A stretch of DNA of 64,000 nt, taken from Tyto alba. Its lineage: Eukaryota; Chordata; Aves; Strigiformes; Tytonidae. The stretch is from the NCBI RefSeq assembly GCF_018691265.1, contig NW_024881313.1, positions 8,709,501-8,773,500 on the forward strand. The letters run 5' to 3'. The notes below the pieces were generated by a model, which made no database searches, was not told the origin of the DNA, and was given only the letters and a program-made list of their open reading frames with translations. The position numbers were made by a program, and so were the translations under genes. How positions within the stretch are numbered: the first letter of the stretch is position 1; every line of letters begins with the position of its first letter. Of the stretch, positions 11,438-26,181 are shown piece by piece.

Positions 11438-14400
11438 CTAAGAAACAGAACAGGAGACAGAGAGGACATGGAAAAGGTTAAGAGAATTTGCTAGGCTGCC
11501 AGAAGATGATCTAAGAAACTGAGCTTTATCCCAAGATATGCCTTCAGCTAAAATAGTCAATCATTATGATAATGAGACAAGGAAAAGAAGCTGTAAGTAG
11601 AAGTTATAATGGTGTTCAGAAATGCAGAATTTCCATTCAGAAATTAATGGAAGTATGACAGCATCAGCTGGCAGGAGGGAACACGGGGAAAAAGAAAAAA
11701 AAATTTTAAAAAGAGGTGCAAGGCAACTCACGCAGTAGACAAATCAAAGAATCCACAGTTTCATGTACCTTTCTGATGTTTAAACAGAGCAAGACAGCAA
11801 ACATCTCCATTTCAGCAGGGGGAAATCATTTTCAGGAGAAGTAGAAAATATATATATTAATGCAATAAAAAAAAGCCAATCCTGCTGAAATCTACAGTAG
11901 GAATGTTCCAACATCCTACAACTTAAGTTTCATAACATTTAAATATTTATTGACATGGTTCAGGTTCTGGACAATAAAGAAAAAGTGCTATCTATTGCCT
12001 CTTTCAATGTTTCATGCTTTTTTATCCTTAACAAAAATAAAAGATCTTCAAATGCAGACAAAATAGTCAACGTGCCAAGACTCAGGAAAAGGTTCTCCCT
12101 GTCTTTGCTCTTTTTCTGGTCATACTGTGGTAGGGAAAAGTAACAGATACTGATAACTCACCAGAAATATGTTTTATTTCATGATGCGCTTCATATAGCA
12201 AGAGAATTAGGTAGAAAAGAAAATTAGGTAGAAAGAAAAATTATAGGCTTTTCTCAAATAATAAAATACCTTTTTCAAGTCAGGAATATCTGCTAATACT
12301 GTCAGTGAGAAAGACACCTTTTCCTCAGGATGGAGAGGCTTTTGTTACCTGTGTTTAGGCACAGAAGTCACAATTAAATGTGGGCACCTGCCAAAAAAAA
12401 TGCATTACAAAGTACAGCGGCTGCTTTGATGAAAAACATGTACCATTACTGTTTCCCTGCCACAGCAAAACCTCAGTTAAGAAAGAAAGAGAGGCATTTA
12501 AAGCTACAGCTCTACTTTCTCAAAATTGTATCAGTCAGTCCCATAATAAATACAATACAGAATTATAGAGCTTAATTCATTGGTGAAAATATTATTTCCA
12601 CTATTAATGTTTAGGATATTAGAGTAAAAAGTAACCTCTTTCTGATTTTATTACAATATATACTATTGAAAGACATGGGTTGTCTTTATTATCTTTGGAT
12701 CACTACCTCACTCTAAAAACCACACTGTTCAGAGGGCATTTGCATCTTGCCTTATAGCAAACTAAGTCTTGAACACATGCAGCCACTCTGTGTACTCAGA
12801 AAAGTAAAAGTGACACCATAATTTTATTTCTGATAGATCTACAACTTCCTAGATTCTCAACAAGTTCTTAATTCTAAATGATTTTTTATGAATGGGAAAA
12901 TGCTGTGGGTCTATCTCAGCCAGAACTGCATCTCCCACAACATCTGATGCTTACATAAAGTGTACAAGTACACAAAAAGTGCACACTGACATCTCCCAAG
13001 TTTACTCTTTCAGTGACTTAAAGAGTTTATGGATTTCTCAAGCCAGAAGACTCTTGCACTAAGTGTACCTTAAAAGATTTTGTTATAACCTTCATTACTG
13101 AATGACAACAGCAAAAAAATAAAAAGTAAAAAGCGACATTTTTAAATGTGTGTAAATCACTTCTCTTCCCACAAATGAGGATATTTGTGATATCAAATAT
13201 CTGAATCAGATATGCACTTCTCAACCGCACCCTAACAGTTGTGTTTAATGTGCTTTGGTGGATGCACACCTGTCTGCATCCTTCAGATTTCCACAGTGCA
13301 AGACTTGAACCCTATCAATACACACTGACATAAACTAATTACCCCAAAAGACTTGTTACTATTAATAATTTTCAAGGACAAAACTCTATACTGTCTATTC
13401 ACCTCCTGATAAAAGAAAGATCAGACAGCAAAAACTGTCTTTCCTCCTACTGCTTACCAGGACAAGAGGCTCTTTTTGGTTCCAGTACAAACACAGAAGA
13501 GACTATGATAGCAGTTCTGGCAGACAGTTAAGCATTGTCCAATGAGTATTTGCATCAGTCTACTTCTTTCACATGCTAGCTTCACTTTTTAAAATTTCCC
13601 CCCCCTCACTGTTTTCTCAGGGATCATAGCATGTGCAGGAATTAGCAATAAAACTGAAAAGTTGCATCTACACATACTTTTAGGTGCATTCAGAAAAACA
13701 GCAAAAATAAGATTTAAGGTTGAACACTAAAAATACGCAATTCCAAAGGTCACATTGTTGGGGGGTACAGGGTTCCCCCCCCACACTGAAAATCTAATCC
13801 ACAGACTATGTTAGAACTGATCTGCAATATCCCTTATTGACTGGACAAGGGAAAAAAAAATACTACAGTAACATTTAAGAGAGAATGGAATTAAGGATTC
13901 CTGCTGATAAAGGATATAAAATAAAACATGCAAACACAGCTTATGTGAATTTGATCTGTGAAATACTAAGACAAAAAAAAAAAAAAAAGTTCAAGTTGGG
14001 GAACTTGAATTAATTAACACAACCTACATTAAGCCAAGGTTTCACTGACACTACTCTAGACCTTAGGTTCCCACTGTGAAAAAATTGGGACTGGGGAGGA
14101 AAAAAATAAAAAAACCTCTTTAATATTTTCTAGAAGCCCTTGTGCCCACAAGCAGAAACCTGCAGCTATGAAAGCAAGCAGAACAGCACAGTTTGCTGAC
14201 AGCGAGCTTGCCATCCAACTGCACACCCTCTCCAAATCAGCCACATCCTACAGTGAAGTGGTAGGTGGGACCCAACAGAACCAGCATCATCTCCTGCCTG
14301 AAAACCACTCCCAAAGTACCCGTGGCCTAGATCATGTGCCTGTTAGACACCTTAATATTTTGGTGCTCAGCCCATAACATGAGGAAAACTGGTCACCTAA

Positions 14401-17400
14401 TTTTGATCAGGTGAAAGGTAGTTACGTTTTGGATAGTTAAGCTGAGAAGTAGAAGAATGCCAGAATAGGACACACAAAGGAAATCAACCTTTAGCATATG
14501 TGTCTTAGACTTCTATCTTCCATCTATAAAGACATGTTAAGAGATGCCAAAAAGAAAAGTTATTCTCCTTCTGGTTTGCACACCATTCTTGAACAATGTG
14601 GTCCAGGAAAAACAGCATTTAGATTTTTGTTTTCTAGGTTAATGTAGACACTGTGTGGCTTCATTCCTCCACCTGTGCTACCACCTGCTCCCTTCCTCCA
14701 TCCCCTTAAATACACAGGCAACACTAAGCAAGTAACATTTACAACAGTAAAGCTATCTCTTGTTCAGATCCTTTTACTACTAGAAATGTTACTAAAACTG
14801 AAAAAGTTATATTTTACTGTCAGTATTTTGGAAAATGTCTTGTGGTTTGGGTCAGTTGTCTGAAATCCTAAATTTCTTAGTCTATCATTACATCAAGTCA
14901 ATACCTAATTAATTTGGGGAATGGAAGAGGAACTCAAGTCTTCAAGGAAAATTAGTGTTATTCACAGGTTTCTTTAAAAATAATAATAATTAAAAAAAAA
15001 AAAAAAAGGTTACATCACTTCCAGGTATTCAGTAGCAATCCATTTGTTTTGAAACCAAAAACAGTTCTAATGCTATTTCAAGTTTCCTACATCAAAGCTC
15101 TCTTGAGATTGACACAACAGAATACTGGCCATACTTAAGCCCACTTTTAGGAGGTTTTCCTTAACCATCTGTTCTTCTATAGCATTGTCTTCTCTTCAGT
15201 TCACCCACAGTAAAACCCTAGAGCCTTTTTGATTCTCAGTCTTCTTCATTTATCCTGTACCTCCTAATCTCTCATCATTTACGTGATAACCCGCTGCAGT
15301 CACAGACCTCTTCCAGCCTCCAATTCTTCTGAAAATATCATTAGTAATAATTAGCGGAGTATCTGCACAAATATGACCAAAGAATAGCTTACAGAGATCT
15401 CACTGTGGCCAGTGAAAGGACCTCCAAGTAATTCAGAAGTCAGAGCTGTGACTAATGCTCCAAGATGTAGCTGGTACTCGGTGACTGCTATCAACAGTTC
15501 CAAAGCTTTTTTTCAACACCGTTTCTGCCAGTGATCAAACCCACTCTGCCTGATCGCTCAGCTGAACACGGGATCAATCATACAGGTCACTCTGATTATG
15601 GTAAAACAGGAGATAGTCAGACTAAAATTATGCCAGAAGTGTAAACACTGCAGCAGCTTGGACTCAGAGAATTTACTTGGGTTCGCCTGTTCAAACACAC
15701 TAAATGCATTTCGCATACATTTTTGGTTAATTACATTACTCTTAAAAGTTCCGATCACTTGCAGCACAGTATGTTAATCCCTTCATATTATGTTCCATTT
15801 TCCTTTATCTCCCACATCTTCTTCCATACTATTCATACTGTCTGTTGTGTTGACTTACTTTAGCCCTTCAAAGGCGTGTGCCTAGTACTAACTCAAACTT
15901 CACTCATTTTTGGAAGGGGTCAGTGTGCTCATTACAGTTTATTCTATTCACAATGCTGTGGTCTTTATCTGCCTCTTGGGACTCATTAACTGCATTTATG
16001 CAACTCTGAAGACATTTACAATGCATGTTCTTTCTAAGATTTGAAGACCTGATCTAACAAGGGCAAACTTTGTTTCAAGTCATGCAGAAAACAATTAACG
16101 AAACTAATCATGAACGTAAAGTTAGGCACATATCTTATAATTCACCAAAAAAAAAGTGCAGCATAATCTCAGAAAAAAAAAAAAAATTAAAAAGAAAAAA
16201 AGCCAGGCTCTTACTCAATTACAGTGCAGTATTTGATCCTCATTTTGCCCCTAAGATCTTCTCATAAGAAGCAGAAAAGTAATTGCTAACATGTGTATTA
16301 CATAAGAAGAGGAAGAATAAGTTTAATATCTGAAATGCACTGGCTAACTACACCAGAAAAGGAACACAGTCTCAAAAAAAAGAAAAAAAAAAGAAAACAA
16401 CCCAAACCCATGCTTCAACACAATTAAATCTTGCTGTCACTTAAAAACATAGTTTGTAAACTATTACAAATAATCTGATTAGCTTAATAAAAAATATTTG
16501 AAAGATATCTTCAGAACAGAGAATAAACCTGGATCTATTACTATCAACATCATTAAAGACCTAATCAGTATATAAGGGCTGTATCAAGCTCAGAAACTTT
16601 TAAGTTAACACTATGATTAAAAACAAAAGAAAAAAAAACAACAACAAATTTGAGCTGTCAACATACTGAAATACTCAAGATCAGGTCTCATCTATGTCAT
16701 AATACTTATTTCAAACACACACAAGACTAAAATACAGCTTTTTCAGGTAAGAGCTAGCTTGAACGGGTAACATCTCCAAGTTCAATAGTTGTCTGTACAC
16801 TCCACCTCACACCAAAGTAACTCTCCAACTAAGCAGTTGCACTAAGTCTTGACGCTTAAACCAGATTCTTGCAGCATGTCACAGCTTGGCATCCCCACAA
16901 CAATATCTATCACAACATTTTTCAAACATAATTAAGGAAAACCTTACCCCATCTCTCAAAACATAAATTTTCAAGCTCATTTAAGACCCATCCTCTCACA
17001 ACAGCCCCCAAACTGGCTAACTATCAACTCATCCCTCCTCCTACACAGGTCACCACCCTGCTGCTCAGATGCTCCCTCTCATCACTTTAATTTGCCCATC
17101 TACTCATTATGCCTTTTTCCCCATGTGCCAGTATTACCACCAATCTTGTGTGTCAGCTTCCCTTCTAAATTTACAGATTTCCTCATATCTTAACCATTTT
17201 CTGATCTCATTACAGAGCCTCAGCAGCCAACTTGCTCCTGTACATCTTTGTGTACACAACTTTAGTGTTACCCACAACCAATTAAATTTTATATTTTTCT
17301 CCCTCAGGTCAAGCTTTAACAACTTTTTATAATTCCTTTCTTTACTGACAAATTCCCACTCCCAGATGATATGCATCCAACTGGTTGAATGTCCCAGGTG

Positions 17401-20400
17401 TTCATCCAGCACCACTTTCAACCTGGGCTTCTCTAATCAGCTTGGATCAAGATAATATTTTGCCTGGTTACCTATGTGAACCTATGGCACAGAAATATAT
17501 CTGTGTCTTCCTGTAGTTTCTTTTCAGATATCTCTCTATATACTTATTTTTATTTGCTAATAATATAAAAAAAATGGTCCTGTTTAGATGTGCTCCGTAG
17601 CCATCAATCCAATTACTCTGATTTTTAAAACTCCTCTTCTTTCAACACTGCCCACTGATGTCACCAAATTCTATTATTTGCCTTCCCCCATCTATGTTAT
17701 TTTTCCTTTGACTACAGCACTTCCACTGTTGCTGAAACACAAGAATGTCAAAGTGTTCCTTCATCTTATGAGTCATATTCATCACTAAAACTCAAAGAAA
17801 AGGCATAAAAGAAAACTGAAATTCACAAAATAAATCTAAGAGCTTTACTATCTAGGTAACATGTCTTCAGTGGTTTCTTCAAAAGATCATTGTGGATTGA
17901 AAACATAGATAAAATTATCAATCTGCGAAATCTGCTTTGAACTAAAATCCAAGCTTTCTACCAAGATTATTAGAGAAAAAGTATTTAAGATCTCTACAAT
18001 AAAAAAAAAATAAAATCAGTAAGTGTTCAAAGAATACTACTATAATCAAACTGACAGGAAAAGATCAAAAACAGCAGGGTAAGCATCTTCAAATTTAGAC
18101 AGGTACAGTACTACTTCTAGAGAGCACTGAAGTCTAGTATCTGTCATGGATACTTTGAAAAGTATCAGTCCTTGGTGTCATTTGGAGTATTTCAGTATAT
18201 GTTTTGCAGGACCAAGTTCTAAATTATGAAATCAAATTTGAAAGGAACAAACTTCAAAGTATAAGACTAGACTTAACAGACACATGTATTTCTGATAACA
18301 TCAACTCACAGTATGGACTTACATATGAAATTTAGTTACTGACTGTAACTTGCTTATTGCATTCCATTTGCCAGTGCCAGGTGTGCGACACCTTTCCTCT
18401 ATGTTAGTCAGCATAAAAAATAAATGTGAAAATAAATGAAAAATAGATTGTACAGACAAGAAATTAAATTTTGTACACACTGTGTGTATGTGCAAATATA
18501 TTGCATTCAGTAATATTGCATGTATGTATTGTAATAATGTATTTCATTCTTTTCACAAAATTGTCACACCACATGCTTTGAGAAATATCAGCTTAACATT
18601 TTTACTTGGCAGACGTGGCTTTGCAGAACACTGTTTTAAGTATACTTTACAACTGAGTATTACTTTCAATTACATGAGTTTGATTTTAAAAGGGTATGAT
18701 GTATTTTAGAAAGAAAGAAGTTCAGTTTAAACCCCTGTGAAAGACATCAAGTGAAAAAGGTGCAATATTCAAAATTGTAGGTATTTAAACATTTCTACAG
18801 AAAATACTGTGTTTAAGAATTTTAAGACAAAAAATCTTAATGGCTCATAGAAGCACGTGGAGAGAAAAGTGAAATCTGTGTGAGAATTTACACCACAAAC
18901 ACCGAAAAAGTAATCCCACTCAGGGCAACAAGGACTCATCAGAGGTACAACTGTGATACAGACAAAATGCCACAGAAACCACTCTAGGGAAGAGTGACCA
19001 CAGCATGAGTGCTTTTACAATCCATTCAAGAAACTACAAAGTAGGAAGGAGAAATGAGCTGGGAGAAAGAAAAGATTTTTCTAAAACAGGTAGTTTGAAA
19101 GAGAAAGTTGTATTTCTGAAAAAGCACTGATCCAGAAAATTTAAAGCTCACTTGGAGAATAAAGGTAAAGAAACACTTTTTTTCTTTCATCTGGTCGTAT
19201 ACTTACCATTAATTTCATAGCAACTATAGGTGAATTTTCCCTTATGAGTGTGTGAAAACAGTTAAGAAGAACCATGAATTACTATTTAAGAGTCTTAAAT
19301 GATTTAGATGCATAAACCTGACTTAAGCCCAGAAAGCTCTGGGCTGTCACTTATCTATGCCAATTTTAAAAGTTGAACGAAGGTCTTTTTTCACATTATA
19401 AGCTGTCTTCATATCTACATTTGATGGTGTATCAAATCTAAATGAGATCTGCCAGAAGGGATCCATAAATGCCACAGGAAGAAGGATGAATTGTTATGAT
19501 CGCTCTAAACAGAGAAAAGAAGTGACCTCTTCAAGTCATAGCAGTGTACTCCCTTCAAAGCTGGAGAGAAGCAACAGTGCTATTAAGAAATTCTTCACTA
19601 ATGTTTTTATGGATGTGAGACTTTCTGTAGCAGTTGCTGAATACTCCGTGTTCACCTACTTCCTCAAATGTTCAGTTCAGGAAAAAATATGCTGGTATCA
19701 TTTAAGAGGCAGCTTTCTAGGAAAAACATTCAAAGAACAAGCTAAAAAAAGTTTGTTGCCACACTGCCAAGCCATCATATCTCACCCTTCCCTTAGCAAG
19801 CCTCTACCAAAGTTTGTGTGTGAAATCAAGAAACATCCATTTCATCTCTAAAGGAAATCCCTTGGCACAAGTCAGGGTGGTACAGGTTATATAAAAAGGG
19901 GAAATCTGGCATCCCTACGTGACCACACTAGGAAGGCCACATGTGGATGTGTAACTGCACTACCAGTAAAATTTCACGGTCATACATCAGGACCATGAAT
20001 AATGTCAGGTATCCCAGGAGAAGGAAACATTCTAAATTTAAGTTTTAGTAAGTTCAGTATGCAGAAATTGTAAGCACTATTCTGGGCTTCATGCAACATG
20101 TGCCCCTTCCATGGAGCTCTCTATCTATTCAGAGCTCTATATACTCAACATTCAGAGGTTGCCACCAACCCTGGTAGTATATCCTAGGGGCACCTACAGT
20201 GAAGCACCAGAATAATCTCCACACAACTTCTCCTGCCTCAGGACCTTCTCCCAGACCCATATCAGAGGCACAGCCTAGAAACAAATCCTCAGATCCCTCA
20301 GACAAGTTTCCTGAATCTCACTAACTTCCCCTAAGGTAATGAGGAGGCCAGATGTGATAGGCTATATATCCTAACTAATTGCCAACCCCCAAAACTGGGG

Positions 20401-20419
20401 GAATTCAGAGCTTTCTTAC

Positions 20420-20599
20420 CACCCATATCCAACTGGAGAAGAAGATGCGAGCTTTTACATACAACCATCCCCCAGCTGCAGAACAAGAGGGAAACAAGGA
20501 CTTGTCACTCCACCATGCAAGGCAGGCAACAAAGTCCTGCACTGAAGCACCACCGTGACCTCTTGAGTACAGCTCTAGAGACTCCAGTTCTTCCAGCAT
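20420..20599 (-). CDS. Candidate first coding exon, unknown protein (minus strand)
   Basis: Seen: an ATG at 20,599 on the minus strand with G at -3 opens 60 codons that run to a consensus donor 'GTG|gtaagaaag' after 20,420, ending exactly in phase 0. The reading starts MLEELESLELYSRGHGGAS and ends with the hydrophobic stretch ARIFFSSWIWV. A strong acceptor-like tract ('gtttccctcttgttctgcag') also lies inside it, so a shorter internal exon of 56 bases starting at 20,475 is possible. That shorter exon keeps two phases open. Not recognised, with no linked exon found. GC is higher than the flanks. Confidence 0.18.
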
Positions 20600-23500
20600 T
20601 CCTGTTCACTGCTGGAACTGACTGCCTGTGGCTCAGTAGACACCTAACTACTTAAGAAATGCAAAACAGGAAAACTTCTTACACAGAAGGACCTCCAGGC
20701 TTGATTTCAGACCAAACACAGCTGTCCCACTTCTATCATTGCTATGTCAGCTCTCTCCTGGATATGACTGGGACAGATCATCAAGTGAAGTAGTGTTGTC
20801 ATAAATAGAGAAAACACACGACTGCTAGTTTCAAGTGTCCACTCAAGTCTGAAGGAGGAAGACTTGAATCAAGGGCATCTTGATCCACTTACTCAGCTCA
20901 GTCTAAAAACACACAAAATAAAGATGGAGCATTACCAAGTTGCTTTAAACCATTTTTTTTTCTCTAGGTCCCCTATCCAGAATGTATTTCACAGTCTGGA
21001 AAACCAAAGATCACAAACAGTGTCTCCAGACACCTGCCCACTCCCCTGTATCTTAGGGACACCAGACCTATTCTCCTGGTCATGAGCAGGTAAAGGATCA
21101 GAATCATGTGGGAAGTTACCAACCCAGAGAACCAGAGACATGAGGAATAAATAGTAAACCTAAACTGCTTTTGAATGTGTAACATGGGCAGGACCTGGCC
21201 AAAACTGCCAATTGTCCCTGCTGAGAGCTCACACACTGATTAAGCATACTCCACTGATATCTCTAGTTAGGCTTGGAGCACCAAGTGCTGAAGACATTTG
21301 AGAAGGCACTCATGCCTCTCTGTTATCTCCAGGTTTTGTACTTGGCTTGTCCAAAACGGTGTGCTGTGAGCTGGTCATCACTTGTACGCTAAACAGTGGT
21401 GGCATGCTGCTCGAGAGTCGCTGTTTTCAGCCTGTCAAGCCTGTGTTGCTTTGGTCGTCGCCTTCTTTCTGCCATCAAAGGTTGGCTACATGCAGACATT
21501 CTCCTGGCCTATAGCTGGAATTTGATGAAACCTGGACAAGAAGCATTAGAAGTTATAGACAGAGCTGAATGGTGGCTGTTGGGTGTCTTGTGACTTGGAT
21601 GAATCCACTCATTACCCAGAAGGTTTCTGTGATTTGGATGCTGAGCATGGCAGGACTTGTCTCAGGAAAAGATGAGCTCTTCTTGTTCCTTCTTCTTCAA
21701 CTAGTTGCCCACCTTGATTCTGAGTCACTAAGAGGCCTGTCATCCAAAATACTTAATTGTTCAGGCCAGGAAGAGGGAAAAAATTTGGATAAGACTTGCC
21801 TATGATGATTGCCTACGGTTGGTAGAGAGCTTTCTGTTTAGAGCTGTGAGACAGCCTAGGAGTCAGGATGCCATGGAGACTAGGAAAAAGCTGTGGGGGA
21901 AAATATAGGGAAAGAAAACATCCTTACTCACAAGAGGATTCACCATCGTGTTTAAGGTCTTGTACCAGCACAGAATGTATCAAGAGTGGCTTAGTGTGTC
22001 CCCTTTGTTGTGTATAGGTAATACCATTGTGATTACTCGTGACTACATGGCCACTAGGCCAATATACCAGCCAGCCATTTTCCCTGGGTAACATGCTCCC
22101 GCTCATCATTGTTTTAAGCAGCTAGTCTACAATGGGTTTGAGAAGAGACAATGCACACAGGTACCTTGCAATACTCCTGGACCTCAGACCCTTCTCTCTG
22201 GGATATGCTGTGGTACAGTAGTCAGAAGACAGAAGAAAAAAGTAAACAATTAATTGGATTGTTGGACAATATTGCCAGCACTTTGCATGCTTAAGAATGC
22301 TTAGACACCTAGATGAGCCTACAGATGCAATGCCTTGGGATGTAGGCCTGAGCATCTAGAGGATATAAAGTTGTACACATACGGAAATTAATCCTATAAT
22401 CAAGAGCAATTTCACCACAAATAAATTCAGATTCATAGTTTCAGAGTGTCATCTAACACTTCTCTGTGTGGGAAGACAAAGCCCAGCCTTTATGAGCAAT
22501 CATGGATAAATCTCCAAGTGCCTCAACACAGTCACAGCATTCCTCTTTACCTAAATAGTGTTTATGCCCACTGGACACAGTAATTAGAGGGTTACTGAAA
22601 TTTGAGTAATGTTATGAAGAAATAAACATTCTTTCTGCATGAATCAAGAAGAAAATGTCCTCCTTTGCTACTGAAACAGCAGATTGAAATTGACTGCATT
22701 TAACCTTATTGTACAGAGGAATGTAGAGTTTAGCTCTTTCTCTTATAGGCAAGTCCACAGTTCCTTCAAAGCTCATTACTCTAAAAAAACGAGGAATTGA
22801 AAATGCCTCCTTCCCTTCAGTTATTCAGTTTACTCCAAACTGTCTTCAGTGCTTATACACAAAGCTGTAATTACCTTCTGTGTGTCAGTAATAAGAAAAA
22901 AGGGAAAATACACCCCATTCTATAACAAAATGGAAGATTTTACAACCTTACACAGAATGGAGGGGTCTTCCGTTGATCCTTTTTCGTTCCAGGAATTTAT
23001 GCACTGAATAGTGAATAAATTCTATTATATTATTAAATCTAGTTTATTTCTACTGGGACATGAAAAATGACTCCTTGTAATCAGGAACTCGGCACCAAAA
23101 TAAGAGTGGGCCTTCAAAAAATTCAAGGAACAATCAGGCTTTGTTATTATTTTATGCTATTGCCAATCCAGGCATAAATTATTCAACTCCATACATCCTA
23201 TACGTTTCCAGAAAAATGGGAATATGGGTATTCAAATAACAAAAATGTGGGGGGGTTTTGTGGTTTTTTTTGTTTGTTTTTTTTTTTTACTTTGACACTG
23301 TCTTCATTAGCTCTTTCAGTATCTATCTGACACATGATATAGCTATGTGAAAGGGATGTTTTCCTTCCACAATACGTAAGGTGTGGGTACGACACTTGCT
23401 ATGACTCTTGATCAAGTGAGAGAGAAAGAAAAAAAATGAGGCTCTCTGGAATAGATCCAAGATAACATGACATGGAGAACAGTTCTGTAGTGACATCTTC

Positions 23501-25012
23501 TTGCAGCTTCCAGGGTGAGGTTAGAGGCAGGGTGGAGATGAAGGGTTCTTTGATTATATATTCCCTTCCTATTGCTCCCAGGTGATAATTCTCTGCCAGT
23601 GAGTAGTTGGCTCTGAGCATTTTCTAGCTGTCATCAGCCAATATGTTCTTGACTAATCCATTTGCCTGTGTCAGCCCTTATATCCAAATCTAAAGCCTCC
23701 ATTTGCTTCCCAGAAATATTCACTTCCATTTAAATCATTAGGATTTTACTGGCTTTATTTTCACATGCAATTCTTAGAATGAAAGTTGTTTTTTTCTCCT
23801 TTTACTACAAAACTGCAATAAAATAGGCAAAGCTTCTATTAATTTTCAGATGCATTGCAAAAGAAAAATCAATGTAAAGTGAAACATCCAAATTCCAATT
23901 TATTACTATTAGGAAATGGGAACCACAACACTGAGTAACCTTGCAGTTACTAAACCAAAGAACTTCCTCGTCTATTCCAGATTTTAAAAAGTACTTTTCA
24001 CTCCCTTCAACCTGCCTTTATTTCTTCTGGCAGCTCTGTTCTTGGTGCCTAATCAATACATTTTTTTAAAAGACAGATGCAGAATGAAACATAACTGGTT
24101 TCAAGTACCATTTGCTATGCAGCGCCAATGCTTAGTGCCCATATGCACAGCATTGCTTTGACTTTAAACAATTAACCAGCTGGAAAATTATTAGAACCAT
24201 ATGAATTCCTGATTCAGAGACAATTATTTCTTCAGATATCTTCTACACAAAAATTATATCTACATTTGTTGTTCTAGTGATGCCACAGACAACAGTATTC
24301 TATGCCAGGGTAAACCTATTCAGATGGAGTAGCCATCTTTCAAAACAGAGATATCATTATTAGTAGTACCCCCTTTTCATATCAAAATATGAAACTTCTG
24401 TATTACACAATAAAGTATTGTAATATATAATAAAATAAAACAGCTGAAAAACCTAGAGTTGTAGACTGATTATTCAGATTAATCCTATGTCTTTGTTAGT
24501 AGTTTCTGTCAAAGGCTTCCTGACCAAAACAGGTAATTTTCTTTAGTGCTTAGAGTTTCCAGAAACTTAAATTTTACAGAAAAAGTTCCACAGGATTTAC
24601 ATTATGCTTCAGATTTTTAAAAATCACCCAAAGTAAGAGAATCCAATTACTATTAAAATTCTGGAGACTGGATGATGATATGCACTTAGATTTAATTCAT
24701 TATAATTAGTCTGAATTGCTAGCTAACACATTTTCAACCTGATGTAAGTCAGATTCTCATTTTATTTACCTTGATATGTGTCAGTAACATCAGCTCTGTT
24801 AATATCAGTATAGTTAATTATTCCTTTACCTAACTGAAGCAGCAACATTAGTGGAAAAAGTCTGTAGATAAGAGAATAATAGCCTGCATAAGAAAATCTG
24901 ACTGATCTTTGCACTGATGTTCAGTAACTGCTTTAAGGACGAAGAGTCATTGCCTTTGCTTTGATTTATGTGTGTTTAGCACATTCCCTATATCCCATTG
25001 CAATGTATGACT

Positions 25013-25031
25013 AAAAAAAAAAAAAAAAAAA
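25013..25031. repeat. Poly-A run (19 bases)
   Basis: Uninterrupted A19. No retrotransposon body is recognisable upstream, so it is annotated only as a homopolymer. Confidence 0.9.
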
Positions 25032-26176
25032 GAACAAGATAAAAAGATTAGACCCCACTTCTGGCTTCGGCAATCTATGCAGGTCCCATTCACTTTAGAA
25101 TATAACTATATACCAAAAATTACAGATTTTGGTCTTTTCATTATCTTGATTTTAATATGCCTGGAGCAAGAAGCTCTATAGTGTTCTTTTCCACAAAGGA
25201 AAGTAATATAAAAATCACCATATACATACCACAGCAATAGGGACCTGCAAATGAAGCAATCATATAATGCTTTAAGAGAAATATTTTAGCTTACATATCA
25301 CATAGTTAATCAATTTCATGCAGGAAAAACACACTTCATCACAGTAAGCAAGCAAAATGTAAAGGTTTTTTTTTTAAATCTAGCTTACTTTTCATTTATT
25401 TTGTATACATTTCTGTGGCCTTAAAATATGAAAAATATGCCTTTTCATTTTCTCTCCTTAAGTACTTCAACTGAAATCACTGCGAAGAATACATATCCTT
25501 TTTCTTAACACAATAATGGATTTATTATGTTGCTTCATTATCTATACAGAAGTGTATTTTGATCTTTCTGACGTTTCTATGCATAAAACCTAAGTTATGG
25601 GCCAAATGTCACCTGAAAGAGACAGACACTCAGTTGTGTCTCCTGTCCTCAACCCCAGCCCAGTCTCTTCTTACAAAGACAGCAAGACAAACACTCCACA
25701 GAAATGAGTGAGGAGGAATTATGCATACAGACTTCACAAGGGACAAACATCTCAGCAGCTCTCTCCAAAAGTACAGATGACCATTCTGAGAATATGTAAA
25801 TGAAAAGCAGGGTCAGAAATTACACTGGATTTGTCACTGCAAAATCAATCAGCACTTTCACTTTCTCACATGCAATGTATATAAACACTCCATAACAACT
25901 GCAGTAAAATTGTGGAAGCAGTTCTGTTGCTACTTTGTGGCCTAGAGAAAAAGGATTTCATTTGCCAGACACTCAAAAAAATCTCCTACGCATACCAGCA
26001 CACTCTGTTTGCATGTAATCAGAATACACTAAAGAAGTTACAAACCTATATTTAGGCATCACTAAGGAAAACTAGTGATGGAGGGGACAGAAGCATACCG
26101 ATATTTTGATGTAGGGAAAATGTACCTAGAGTGCATGCCAAAATCTGTTAAAATTATTTAAAGGTAACTGACAAGA

Positions 26177-26181
26177 GATGG
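26177..26181. repeat. Target-site duplication, left copy (GATGG)
   Basis: Five bases GATGG directly abut the LTR end at 26,182. The identical five bases at 26,766-26,770 abut its other end. Five-base duplications are usual for ERVL/class III-type retrovirus integration. Confidence 0.9.

Larger units (their letters stand above)
10936..26176. other. Long AT-rich intron-like stretch
   Basis: About 15 kb with no recognised gene or repeat beyond the entries listed inside it. Up to about 20.7 kb, C generally exceeds G and A exceeds T on the plus strand. Around 21.3-21.9 kb the sequence becomes G/T-rich and then mixed. Simple A-runs are at 11,283-11,297, 13,973-13,988, about 14,990-15,007 and 25,013-25,031. 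A 121-codon plus-strand open frame at 19,486-19,851 has no recognised similarity and its length is within chance expectation. Confidence 0.5.

Noticed and set aside
13748..13790. G6 and C8 runs forming a potential hairpin
   Set aside because: Simple complementary homopolymer runs with nothing else to suggest function.
19486..19851. 121-codon plus-strand open frame
   Set aside because: With roughly 38% GC about 6.6% of random codons are stops. My rough estimate is that about two frames of this length arise by chance in six frames over 64 kb. No motif, splice pair or poly-A signal supports it.
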